From Pseudomonas knackmussii B13 (lineage in GTDB: Bacteria > Pseudomonadota > Gammaproteobacteria > Pseudomonadales > Pseudomonadaceae), in NCBI RefSeq assembly GCF_000689415.1, contig NZ_HG322950.1:1612001-1676000 (forward strand): a stretch of 64,000 nt of DNA. The letters are read 5' to 3'. Of this stretch, positions 1 to 7,573 are shown piece by piece. The notes beneath the pieces are model-generated. The model saw nothing but the letters and a program-made list of their open reading frames with translations, was not told the origin of the DNA and did no database searches. How positions within the stretch are numbered: the stretch's first letter is position 1; every line of letters begins with the position of its first letter. A program made the translations under genes and the position numbers.

Positions 1-588
1 CGCGACATGCGTCACTTCAGCGGTGGCGAGGTCGCGCCCGAATTGCTGGCGCGCCTGCTCGAAGCGGCGCACCAGGCGCCGAGCGTCGGCCTGATGCAAC
101 CCTGGCGCTTCATTCGCATCCCCCGTCCCGAGCTGCGCGAGGCCATTCATGGCCTGGTGGAGGAGGAGCGGGTGAAGACTGCCGAAGCGCTGGGCGAGCG
201 TTCCGACGACTTCATGAAGCTCAAGGTCGAGGGCGTCCGCGACTGCGCCGAACTGCTGGTGGCGGCGCTGATGGATGGCCGCGAGGCCCATGTCTTCGGC
301 CGCCGCACCCTGCCGCAGATGGACCTGGCCTCGCTGTCCTGTGCCATCCAGAACCTCTGGCTGGCGGCGCGCGCCGAAGGGCTGGGGATGGGCTGGGTGT
401 CGTTGTTCGATCCCGCCGCTTTGGGCGAACTGCTCGGTCTGCCGGAAGGCAGCGAGGCGGTTGCGGTGCTTTGCCTGGGGCCGGTACGCGAGTTCTACCC
501 GGCGCCGATGCTCGCCCTGGAAGGCTGGCGCCAGCCGCGCCCGCTGGCGGATTTGTTGTACGAGAACCACTGGGGAGAACACCCATGA
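1..588 (+). CDS. bluB: 5,6-dimethylbenzimidazole synthase BluB (5' partial)
   Basis: Flavin-destroying nitroreductase-fold enzyme that converts reduced FMN to 5,6-dimethylbenzimidazole, the lower ligand of cobalamin. The reading frame is open at base 1 (CGC GAC ATG), so the true start lies outside the window; the ATG at 7 is unlikely to be the start because the family has residues before the R-D-M-R-H-F segment. Visible residues (about 195) include the nitroreductase-like stretches AAHQAPSVGLMQPWRF and GMGWVSLFDP typical of BluB. Its stop TGA (586-588) overlaps the ATG of cbiB (585), placing it first in the visible part of the cobalamin operon. Confidence 0.93.
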   Translation, partial: RDMRHFSGGEVAPELLARLLEAAHQAPSVGLMQPWRFIRIPRPELREAIHGLVEEERVKTAEALGERSDDFMKLKVEGVRDCAELLVAALMDGREAHVFGRRTLPQMDLASLSCAIQNLWLAARAEGLGMGWVSLFDPAALGELLGLPEGSEAVAVLCLGPVREFYPAPMLALEGWRQPRPLADLLYENHWGEHP

Positions 589-1523
589 GCCTGGCCCTTT
601 TGAGCGTATTGGGCGTGTCCCTGGACAGCCTGCTGGGCGAGCCGAAGCGCTGGCACCCGCTGGTCGCCTTCGGTCGTTTCGCCAATCGCCTGGAACGCCG
701 TTTCAACGGCCCGCGCGATGGGCTCGCAGCAGACGCGCCCGGCCTTGGCTGGCGCAGCCATGGCGTCACCGCCTGGGCGCTTGCCGTGCTGCCTCTGACG
801 CTGATCGTCTGGATGCTCACCTTCATTCCGCACCTCGGCTGGCTGGTCGAGGCCGTTGCCTTGTATGCCGCCATCGGCCTGCGCAGCCTGGGCGAGCACG
901 CCGAGCCGGTGGCACGGGCGCTGCGCCAGGGCGATCTGCCCGAGGCGCGCCTGCGTGTGGGCTATATGGTCAGCCGCGAAACCGCCGAGTTGGATGCCAG
1001 CGCGGTGGCCAAGGCAGCGACCGAGTCCGTGCTGGAGAACGGCAGCGATGCGGTCTTCGCTGCGCTGTTCTGGTTCGCGGTGGCCGGTGCGCCGGGCGTG
1101 GTGCTCTATCGCCTGAGCAATACCCTCGACGCCATGTGGGGCTACCGCAACCCGCGCTTCGAGCGCTTCGGCTGGGCGGCGGCGAAGATCGACGATGTCC
1201 TCAATTTCATTCCGGCGCGACTGGTGGCGCTGACCTACGCACTGCTTGGCAACACCCGCCTGGCCCTGCGCAGCTGGCGCGAACAGGCGCCGCAATGGGA
1301 CAGCCCCAACGCCGGCCCGGTGATGGCTGCCGGAGCCGGTGCGCTCGGCGTGCAGCTGGGCGGCAATGCCGTCTACCACGGCGAACTGCACGAGCGTCCG
1401 CAGCTGGGCGCCGGCTCCGCGCCGGGCGCTGGTGACATCTGGCGCGCGCTGGCGCTGGTGCGCCAGGGCGTGCTGCTCTGGCTGCTGGCGATCCTCGGCG
1501 CGGGAGTGCTGCTGCATGCTTGA
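585..1523 (+). CDS. cbiB: Adenosylcobinamide-phosphate synthase CbiB (CobD of Pseudomonas nomenclature)
   Basis: Inner-membrane protein that attaches (R)-1-amino-2-propanol phosphate to adenosylcobyric acid. The 312-residue product starts MSLALLSVLGVSLDSLLGEP, with the DxLLGEPxxxHPLVxFG segment typical of the family near the N terminus, and carries several hydrophobic helices, including one at the very C terminus. The ATG at 585 is chosen over the upstream in-frame start at 471 because it gives the family N terminus and forms an ATGA overlap with bluB. The stop overlaps the following gene by 8 bases, so translation is probably coupled. Confidence 0.93.
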   Translation: MSLALLSVLGVSLDSLLGEPKRWHPLVAFGRFANRLERRFNGPRDGLAADAPGLGWRSHGVTAWALAVLPLTLIVWMLTFIPHLGWLVEAVALYAAIGLRSLGEHAEPVARALRQGDLPEARLRVGYMVSRETAELDASAVAKAATESVLENGSDAVFAALFWFAVAGAPGVVLYRLSNTLDAMWGYRNPRFERFGWAAAKIDDVLNFIPARLVALTYALLGNTRLALRSWREQAPQWDSPNAGPVMAAGAGALGVQLGGNAVYHGELHERPQLGAGSAPGAGDIWRALALVRQGVLLWLLAILGAGVLLHA

Positions 1524-2502
1524 GCACGGCGGACGCCTGCGCGCGGCGGCGCAGCGCTACGGCATCGAGCTGCGCGACTGGCTCGACCTGTCCACCGGCA
1601 TCGCGCCCTGGCCCTGGCCGCTGCCGGCGATTCCTTCGAGCCTCTGGCAACGACTGCCGGAAGACGACGATGGGCTGGAGCAGGCTGCGCGCGACTACTA
1701 CCAATGCGACTCGCTGTTGCCGCTCTCCGGCAGCCAGGCGGCGATCCAGGCCTTGCCGCGCCTGCGTGCGGCGGGGCGAATCGGCGTGCTCGCGCCTTGC
1801 TATGCCGAGCACGCGGCAGCCTGGCAGCGTCACGGTCACGAAGTTATCGAGCTCGCCGACGAGCAGGTGGACGGGCTGATCGACCAGCTCGACGTGCTGC
1901 TGCTGGTCAACCCGAACAACCCCACGGGCCGCCGCCTCGACGCCGAGCGCCTGCTGGATTGGCATGCCCGCCTGCGGGCGCGCGGCGGCTGGCTAGTCGT
2001 CGACGAAGCCTTCATGGACTGCACCCCGCAGCACAGCCTGCTGCCGCGGGCCGGCGGCGAGCCGGGGCTGATCGTGCTGCGTTCGCTGGGCAAGTTCTTC
2101 GGCCTGGCCGGTGCGCGGCTGGGCTTCGCTTTCGCCGAAGCCGTGTTGCTGGATCAACTGGCCGAGCTGCTCGGTCCCTGGACCGTCAGCGGGCCGACCC
2201 GCTGGGTGGCGCGCGCGGCGCTGGCCGATGTCGGTACCCAGCAAACCCGGCGTGGTGAATTGGGCGAAGCTGGCGTGCGCCTGGCCGGGTTGCTGCGTGG
2301 GCACGGCCTGGCTGCGCAGGGCACGGCGCTGTTCCAGTGGCTCGCTTATCCACAAGCCGCCGAGCTGCATGAACACCTGGCGCGTCGAGGCATTCTCGTC
2401 CGCCTTTTCGATACGCCGCCGAGCCTGCGCTTCGGCCTGCCGCCGGACGAAGCCGGCTGGGCGCGCCTGGACCAGGCCCTCGGTGAATGGAGACCCGCAT
2501 GA
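1516..2502 (+). CDS. cobD: Threonine-phosphate decarboxylase (CobD; CobC of Pseudomonas nomenclature)
   Basis: PLP-dependent class I/II aminotransferase-fold enzyme that decarboxylates L-threonine O-3-phosphate to give the aminopropanol phosphate linker used by CbiB. It has 328 residues. The N terminus MLEHGGRLRAAAQRYGIEL is typical; NPNNPTGR (substrate/PLP region), VDEAFMD and the PLP-lysine segment LRSLGKFFGLAGARLGF are visible. The ATG at 1516 overlaps the cbiB stop by 8 bases. The naming is confusing because Salmonella cobD is Pseudomonas cobC; the enzyme activity, not the letter, is the point. Confidence 0.93.
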   Translation: MLEHGGRLRAAAQRYGIELRDWLDLSTGIAPWPWPLPAIPSSLWQRLPEDDDGLEQAARDYYQCDSLLPLSGSQAAIQALPRLRAAGRIGVLAPCYAEHAAAWQRHGHEVIELADEQVDGLIDQLDVLLLVNPNNPTGRRLDAERLLDWHARLRARGGWLVVDEAFMDCTPQHSLLPRAGGEPGLIVLRSLGKFFGLAGARLGFAFAEAVLLDQLAELLGPWTVSGPTRWVARAALADVGTQQTRRGELGEAGVRLAGLLRGHGLAAQGTALFQWLAYPQAAELHEHLARRGILVRLFDTPPSLRFGLPPDEAGWARLDQALGEWRPA

Positions 2503-3951
2503 CCACCCTGATGGTGCAAGGCACCACCTCCGATGCCGGCAAGAGCACCCTGGTGACCGCGCTGTGCCGCTGGCTGCAGCGCCAGGGCGTGGCGGTGGGC
2601 GCCGTTCAAGCCGCAGAACATGGCGCTCAACAGCGCGGTGACCGCCGATGGCGGCGAGATCGGCCGCGCCCAGGCGGTGCAGGCCCAGGCCTGCCGGCTG
2701 GCGCCGCACACCGACATGAACCCGGTGCTGCTCAAGCCAAACAGCGACATAGGCGCGCAGATCATCATCCACGGCCGCGCGGTGACCAGCATGGATGCCG
2801 CCGCCTACCACGACTACAAGCGTGTCGCGATGCAGGCTGTGCTGGAGTCGCACCAGCGCCTGAGCGGCGCCTACGACGTGGTGATGGTGGAAGGCGCGGG
2901 CTCGCCGGCGGAGATCAACCTGCGCGCCAACGATATCGCCAACATGGGCTTCGCCGAGGCGGTGGACTGCCCGGTGATCCTCGTCGCCGACATCGACCGC
3001 GGTGGTGTCTTCGCCCATCTGGTCGGCACCCTGGAGCTGCTCTCCGACAGCGAGCGGGCGCGGGTGAAGGGCTTCGTCATCAACCGCTTCCGTGGCGATA
3101 TCGCGCTGCTGCAGCCAGGGCTCGACTGGCTGGAAGAGCGCACCGGCATCCCGGTGCTGGGCGTGCTGCCGTACCTGATGGACTTCCACCTGGAAGCCGA
3201 GGACGCCATCGACACCCGCCAGGCCGCGAAGGACGGCGAGCGCCTGAAGGTGGTGGTGCCGGTGCTGCCGCGCATCAGCAACCACACCGACTTCGATCCG
3301 CTGCGCCTGCACCCGCAAGTGGAGCTGACGTTTGTCGGCCCCGGCCAGAAGATGCCGGCCGCCGACCTGATCATCCTGCCCGGCTCGAAGAGCGTGCGCG
3401 CCGACCTGGCCTTCCTCCGCGCCCAGGGCTGGGACGCCGCCATCGAGCGGCACCTGCGCTACGGCGGCAAGTTGCTGGGCATCTGCGGCGGGCTGCAGAT
3501 GCTCGGGCGAACGCTGGCCGATCCGCACGGCCTCGAAGGCGCGGCGGGGGAGAGCGCCGGCCTCGGCTGGCTCGATCTGCACACCGTGCTGGAGCCGGAG
3601 AAACAGTTGCGCAACGTGCGTGGCCGACTGGCGCTGGAAGATGCCGAAGTGGGCGGCTACGAGATTCACGCTGGCGTCACTTCGGGGACTGCGCTGGAGC
3701 GTCCGGCCGTGCGGCTCGACGATGGGCGCTGCGATGGCGCCCTGAGTGCCGATGGCCAGGTGATGGGCACCTACCTGCATGGCCTGTTCGAGTCCTCCGC
3801 AGCCTGCGCCGCGCTGCTGCGCTGGGCGGGCCTGGGTGAAGTGGCCGAGATGGATTACCACGCGCTGCGCGAACGCGACATCGAGCGCCTGGCCGATCAG
3901 GTCGAGGCGCAATTGGATAGCGAGAAGCTGAGGCATCTATGCGGCCTGTGA
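2499..3951 (+). pseudogene. cobQ: Cobyric acid synthase CobQ, single-base frameshift
   Basis: Glutamine-dependent amidotransferase that amidates four carboxyl groups of adenosylcobyrinic a,c-diamide. The N-terminal P-loop part (MTTLMVQGTTSDAGKSTLVT) reads in frame from 2499 to about 2597. From there the conserved continuation (PFKPQNMALNSAVTADGGE) is found one base out of frame and runs to 3951. The text gtggcggtgggcgccgttc has GGG at 2597-2599 where GG would restore V-A-V-A-P-F-K. Corrected length is 483 residues, normal for CobQ. The glutaminase part has the LLGICGGLQMLG cysteine motif. Everything after the lesion is intact, so this is either a sequencing error or a very recent mutation. 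ATGA overlap with cobD. Confidence 0.88.
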
Positions 3952-3960
3952 TCGCTTTTC

Positions 3961-4026
3961 GTAGGAGCGAGCTTGCTCGCGAACCCATCGGTGCCGGGCC
4001 CTGTTCGCGAGCAAGCTCGCTCCTAC
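3961..4026. repeat. REP-type inverted repeat pair
   Basis: Two 24-base arms (3961-3984 and 4003-4026) are perfect reverse complements beginning GTAGGAGCGAGCTTGCTCGC, separated by 18 bases. This is the common Pseudomonas REP doublet. It sits inside the cob operon between cobQ and cobU, so it would form a hairpin in the polycistronic message. A near-identical doublet is at 61068-61143. Confidence 0.9.
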
Positions 4027-4053
4027 AGGAAGGACCGCGTGCGGAGGCTTCCC

Positions 4054-4575
4054 ATGCTTGAACTCATCCTCGGCGGCGCCCGTTCCGGCAAGAGCCGCCT
4101 GGCCGAACGCCTGGCGCGCGACAGCGGTCTGCCGGTCACCTATTTCGCCACTGCCCAGGCCGGCGACGGCGAGATGAGCACGCGCATCCGCCAGCACCGC
4201 GAACGCCGTCCCGCCGAATGGGGACTGGTGGAAGAACCGTTGCGCCTGGCGCAGGCGCTGCGCGAGCAGGCCGCGCCGGACCGCTGCCTGCTGGTCGATT
4301 GCCTGACCCTGTGGGTGACCAACCTGCTGCTCGCCGACGACGGCGCGCACCTGCAACACGAGATCAACGAGCTGCTGGCCACGCTGCCTGCCCTGCCGGG
4401 GCGGATCATCCTGGTCAGCAACGAAACCGGACTGGGCGTGGTGCCGCTGGGCGAACTGACCCGCCGCTACGTCGACGAAGCCGGCTGGCTGCACCAGGCC
4501 GTCGCCGAATGCAGCGAGCGGGTGGTCTTCACCGTCGCCGGCCTGCCCATCACCCTCAAGGGAGAACCCGTATGA
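4054..4575 (+). CDS. cobU: Bifunctional adenosylcobinamide kinase/guanylyltransferase (CobU/CobP)
   Basis: Phosphorylates adenosylcobinamide and transfers GMP to give AdoCbi-GDP in nucleotide loop assembly. The 173-residue protein begins MLELILGGARSGKSRLAE, containing the Walker A loop GGARSGKS at residues 7-14; the R-Q-H-R-E-R-R-P-A-E-W segment (about residues 47-57) contains the histidine that is guanylylated in the family. The ATG at 4054 is preceded by GCGGAGG. A REP doublet separates it from cobQ, and its stop overlaps cobT (ATGA at 4572). Confidence 0.94.
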   Translation: MLELILGGARSGKSRLAERLARDSGLPVTYFATAQAGDGEMSTRIRQHRERRPAEWGLVEEPLRLAQALREQAAPDRCLLVDCLTLWVTNLLLADDGAHLQHEINELLATLPALPGRIILVSNETGLGVVPLGELTRRYVDEAGWLHQAVAECSERVVFTVAGLPITLKGEPV

Positions 4576-5627
4576 GCCTGCAATGGTGGCGCGAGCCATG
4601 CCAACCCGTGGACCGCGTGGCGCGCGACAAAGCGGCTGTTCGTCAGGACCAGCTGACCAAACCGCGCGGTGCGCTGGGGCGGCTGGAAGAAGTCGCCATC
4701 CAGCTCGCCGGCCTGCAGGGCCGTGAGCGGCCGAGCCTGGAGCGCCCGTGGATCGCGCTGTTCGCCGGCGACCACGGCGTGGTGGAAGAGGGCGTGTCGG
4801 CCTATCCACAGGCGGTGACCGTCGAGATGCTGCGCAACTTCGTGCGCGGCGGTGCGGCCATCAGCGTGCTGGCGCGCAACCTGGATGCCCGCCTGGAAGT
4901 CATCGACCTCGGCACTGCCGTGCCCCTGGAGCCGCTGCCCGGCGTGCTGCACCTGATGCTCGGCGCCGGCACCCTGAACTTTGCCCGCGAGCCGGCGATG
5001 ACCGCTGCCCAGGCACTGCTCGCCCTGGAAGCCGGGCGTGAGTCGGTGCGCCGAGCGCAGCAGGCCGGCAGCGAACTCTTCATCGGCGGCGAGATGGGTA
5101 TCGGCAATACCACCTGCGCTGCCGCCCTGGCTTGCGGTCTGCTCGGCGAGCGCGCCGTGACCCTGGTCGGTCCGGGCACCGGGCTGGATGAGAAGGGCGT
5201 GGCGCACAAGGCCGAAGTGATCGAGCGCGCCCTGGCCCTGCACGGCGAGCATTGCGCCGATCCCTTCGAGGCACTGTGCCGTCTCGGCGGCTTCGAGGTG
5301 GCGGCGCTGGCCGGCGCCTACCTGGCGTGTGCGCAGAAGGGCATGGTCGCGCTGGTGGACGGATTCATCTGCAGCGTCGCCGCATTACTGGCGGTGCACC
5401 TGAACCCGCAGTGTCGCGACTGGCTGCTGTTCGCCCACAACGGCGCCGAGCCGGGTCACCGTCGTGTGCTCGCGGCGCTGGAAGCGCAGCCGTTGCTCGA
5501 CCTCGGCCTGCGCCTGGGCGAGGGCAGCGGCGCCGCCCTGGCAGTGCCGCTGCTGCGCCAGGCCTGCCAGCTGCACGGTGAGATGGCTACCTTCGCCGAG
5601 GCGGCGGTGTCCGACCGCCCGGCATGA
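4572..5627 (+). CDS. cobT: Nicotinate-nucleotide--dimethylbenzimidazole phosphoribosyltransferase CobT
   Basis: Activates the lower ligand by transferring phosphoribosyl from nicotinate mononucleotide to 5,6-dimethylbenzimidazole, forming alpha-ribazole phosphate. It is 351 residues long, a normal length. Visible family features are FAGDHGVVEEGVSAYP, GEMGIGNTTCAAAL, and RLGEGSGAALAVPLL near the C terminus, whose glutamate corresponds to the catalytic base in studied CobT. ATGA overlaps join it to cobU upstream and to the phosphatase gene downstream. BluB in the same operon supplies the substrate. Confidence 0.95.
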   Translation: MSLQWWREPCQPVDRVARDKAAVRQDQLTKPRGALGRLEEVAIQLAGLQGRERPSLERPWIALFAGDHGVVEEGVSAYPQAVTVEMLRNFVRGGAAISVLARNLDARLEVIDLGTAVPLEPLPGVLHLMLGAGTLNFAREPAMTAAQALLALEAGRESVRRAQQAGSELFIGGEMGIGNTTCAAALACGLLGERAVTLVGPGTGLDEKGVAHKAEVIERALALHGEHCADPFEALCRLGGFEVAALAGAYLACAQKGMVALVDGFICSVAALLAVHLNPQCRDWLLFAHNGAEPGHRRVLAALEAQPLLDLGLRLGEGSGAALAVPLLRQACQLHGEMATFAEAAVSDRPA

Positions 5628-6232
5628 GCCTGCGCCTCGACCTGCTGCGCCACGGCGAGACCGAGCTCGGCGGCGGCTTTCGCGGTCGCCTGGACGACGA
5701 GCTGACCGCGCAGGGCTGGGCGCAAATGCGTGCCGGCATCGGCGATGCGCGGCCGTGGGACGCGCTGGTCAGCTCGCCGCTGCGTCGTTGTGCGGCATTC
5801 GCCGAGCGACTGGCTGCCGACAGCGGCCTGCCGTTGCAGCTGGAAGCGGACCTGCGCGAGCTCGACTTCGGCGAGTGGGAGGGGCTTTGCGCGGCTACGC
5901 TGATGGAGAGTGATGGCGAAGCACTGGCCCGCTTCTGGGCCGACCCCTATGCCTTTCATCCGCCGGGCGGCGAGCCGTTGCCGGCGTTCGAAGCGCGGGT
6001 CGACGCAGCCTTGCAGCGACTGTACGCGGCGCATGCCGGACAGCACCTGTTGCTGCTGACCCACGGCGGGGTGATGCGTCTGCTCGGCGCCCGCGCCCAG
6101 GGGCTGGCGCGCGAGCAACTGCTGCAGGTGAGCGTCGCCCACGGTGAGCTGCTGAGGCTGCGCGTTGAACCGCGCGCCGGTGGCTGGGACATTCGACCGG
6201 TCGAGCCCGAGGACGCGAGCACGCCCCGATGA
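5624..6232 (+). CDS. cobC: Alpha-ribazole-5'-phosphate phosphatase (CobC, histidine phosphatase family)
   Basis: Histidine phosphatase superfamily protein (202 residues) with the RHGE catalytic motif in LDLLRHGETELGG at residues 5-17, and the second histidine in LLLTHGGVMRLLG. It is proposed to dephosphorylate alpha-ribazole phosphate or cobalamin phosphate in the last steps of the nucleotide loop pathway. Function is inferred from its place between cobT and cobS with ATGA overlaps on both sides; the fold alone would not distinguish it from other phosphoglycerate-mutase-like phosphatases. It is not the decarboxylase that Pseudomonas literature calls cobC. Confidence 0.88.
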   Translation: MSLRLDLLRHGETELGGGFRGRLDDELTAQGWAQMRAGIGDARPWDALVSSPLRRCAAFAERLAADSGLPLQLEADLRELDFGEWEGLCAATLMESDGEALARFWADPYAFHPPGGEPLPAFEARVDAALQRLYAAHAGQHLLLLTHGGVMRLLGARAQGLAREQLLQVSVAHGELLRLRVEPRAGGWDIRPVEPEDASTPR

Positions 6233-6963
6233 GCAACCTGTACCTGCCGCTGATCGCCCTGCAGTTCCTCACGCGCCTGCCGATTCGCCTGGGCGAGGCG
6301 CCGACGCCCGAGCAGTTCGGCCGGGCGACGCTGTTCTATCCGCTGGTCGGGCTGTTGATGGGCGCCGCGCTGGGCGGCCTGGGCTGGTGGCTGGGCGATA
6401 CCCTGGGGGCGTTGCATGCAGCCCTGATCCTGGCGGCGTGGGTCGCCTTCAGTGGCGCGCTGCACCTCGACGGCCTGGCCGACACGGCAGATGCCTGGGT
6501 CGGCGGCCTGGGCGACCGCGAACGCACCCTGGCGATCATGAAGGACCCGCGCAGCGGCCCGGTGGCCGTGGTGGTGCTGGTGATGATCCTGCTGCTGAAG
6601 TTCGCCGCGATCCTCACGCTTCTGGAGAAAGGCCACCTGTGGCCGCTGCTGCTGGCGCCCTGGCTGGCGCGCACCGCGCTGCCGCTGCTGTTCCTCACCA
6701 CGCCCTACGCCCGCCCCGGCGGCCTCGGCCAGGCGCTGGCCGACCACCTGCCACGCCGCACGCTGCCCTGGATGCTGGCGCTGAACGTGGTGCTGATGCC
6801 GCTCACCGGCCTGACGGGCGTAGTAGCCATAGTAGTGGCGCTGGCCGTGTTCATCTGGTGGCGCAGCCGCCTGATGGCGCGCCTGGACGGCACCACCGGC
6901 GACACCGCCGGGGCGCTGGTCGAGCTGGTCGAATGTGCGGTACTGGTGGCGTTGGCGATCTGA
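6229..6963 (+). CDS. cobS: Adenosylcobinamide-GDP ribazoletransferase CobS (CobV)
   Basis: Polytopic inner-membrane cobalamin synthase joining AdoCbi-GDP and alpha-ribazole(-phosphate). It has 244 residues and several hydrophobic segments. The family motif HLDGLADTADAWVGGLG lies at about residues 82-98, followed by the MKDPRSGPVAV segment. ATGA overlap with the phosphatase gene. It is the last gene of the visible cob operon; a run of intergenic repeats follows. Confidence 0.94.
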   Translation: MSNLYLPLIALQFLTRLPIRLGEAPTPEQFGRATLFYPLVGLLMGAALGGLGWWLGDTLGALHAALILAAWVAFSGALHLDGLADTADAWVGGLGDRERTLAIMKDPRSGPVAVVVLVMILLLKFAAILTLLEKGHLWPLLLAPWLARTALPLLFLTTPYARPGGLGQALADHLPRRTLPWMLALNVVLMPLTGLTGVVAIVVALAVFIWWRSRLMARLDGTTGDTAGALVELVECAVLVALAI

Positions 6964-7532
6964 GGGGCGGTGTGGCTTGTCGCGGGCCATGCCCGCGATT
7001 CGCGGACAAGAGCTAGGCGTCCCCGACCCTCCTACAAGGGAAGCATCGTGCCGTGCGGTTCGCGGATAAATCCGCTCCTACGAAGAGCGCACGCGCGCTT
7101 CGCTCTTGGGATTTCCAGAGAAACATCCGCGCGCGCCGAACGCCCCTTACAGAAGGCCGAGCTAAGCCCACGCAGAGGAGGTTGCGCGACATGGATGTCG
7201 CAAAAGCCCCGCAGTACAGGGACGTGCCGGACCCGTATGTCGGGGCCAGCGCTTTGGTTACTTTCTGGCGTTTGAGAAAGTGACTCGCCCGAGGGGGCGA
7301 AACAAGAAATTTCAACGCACGCCTAAGCGGCGCAGAAACACCCAAGCCAAAAGCGCTTCTGGGTCCCCGCGTTCGCGGGGATGACGTTGGGAGGATGCGG
7401 CGTTGCTATGTAGGGCACAGGGCCTATAAGCCTCCGGCTTATCCGCCGTTTAACCATGGCTGCCGGTCCGCTCGAGGTTGAACGGGGCGATCCGAAAGCG
7501 TCAGGTTCAGCCCTGGCAGGGCGATGAGGCCC
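6964..7532. other. Gene-free mosaic of intergenic repeats
   Basis: No supported gene. It holds REP-like pieces (6975-7020 and 7056-7083, containing gcggataaatccgctcctac), a stretch around 7191-7283 that could encode a short peptide ending in LVTFWRLRK (the kind of repeated pseudo-ORF text that I recall between Pseudomonas genes), and a palindromic repeat at 7359-7386. The adjoining genes, cobS and the MFS gene, converge on this region. Confidence 0.6.
7359..7386. repeat. Palindromic intergenic repeat (copy 1)
   Basis: Contains the palindrome TCCCCGCGTTCGCGGGGA. The same text is found in reverse complement at 56568-56595, including the flanking CTGGGT and TGACG bases, so it is a dispersed repeat rather than a local hairpin only. 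Confidence 0.8.
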
Positions 7533-7573
7533 GTGTAACGGCGTACAACCGCGAACGGTTGTACGCCCTACGC
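7533..7573. repeat. 41-base dispersed palindrome (copy 1)
   Basis: Contains GGCGTACAACCG facing CGGTTGTACGCC. It is repeated with one base difference at 61188-61228. It ends exactly at the stop codon of the minus-strand MFS gene, so it may act as its transcript-end hairpin. Confidence 0.8.

Noticed and set aside
7191..7283. Short ORF ending LVTFWRLRK
   Set aside because: This text resembles a repeated intergenic sequence in Pseudomonas; no evidence for translation.
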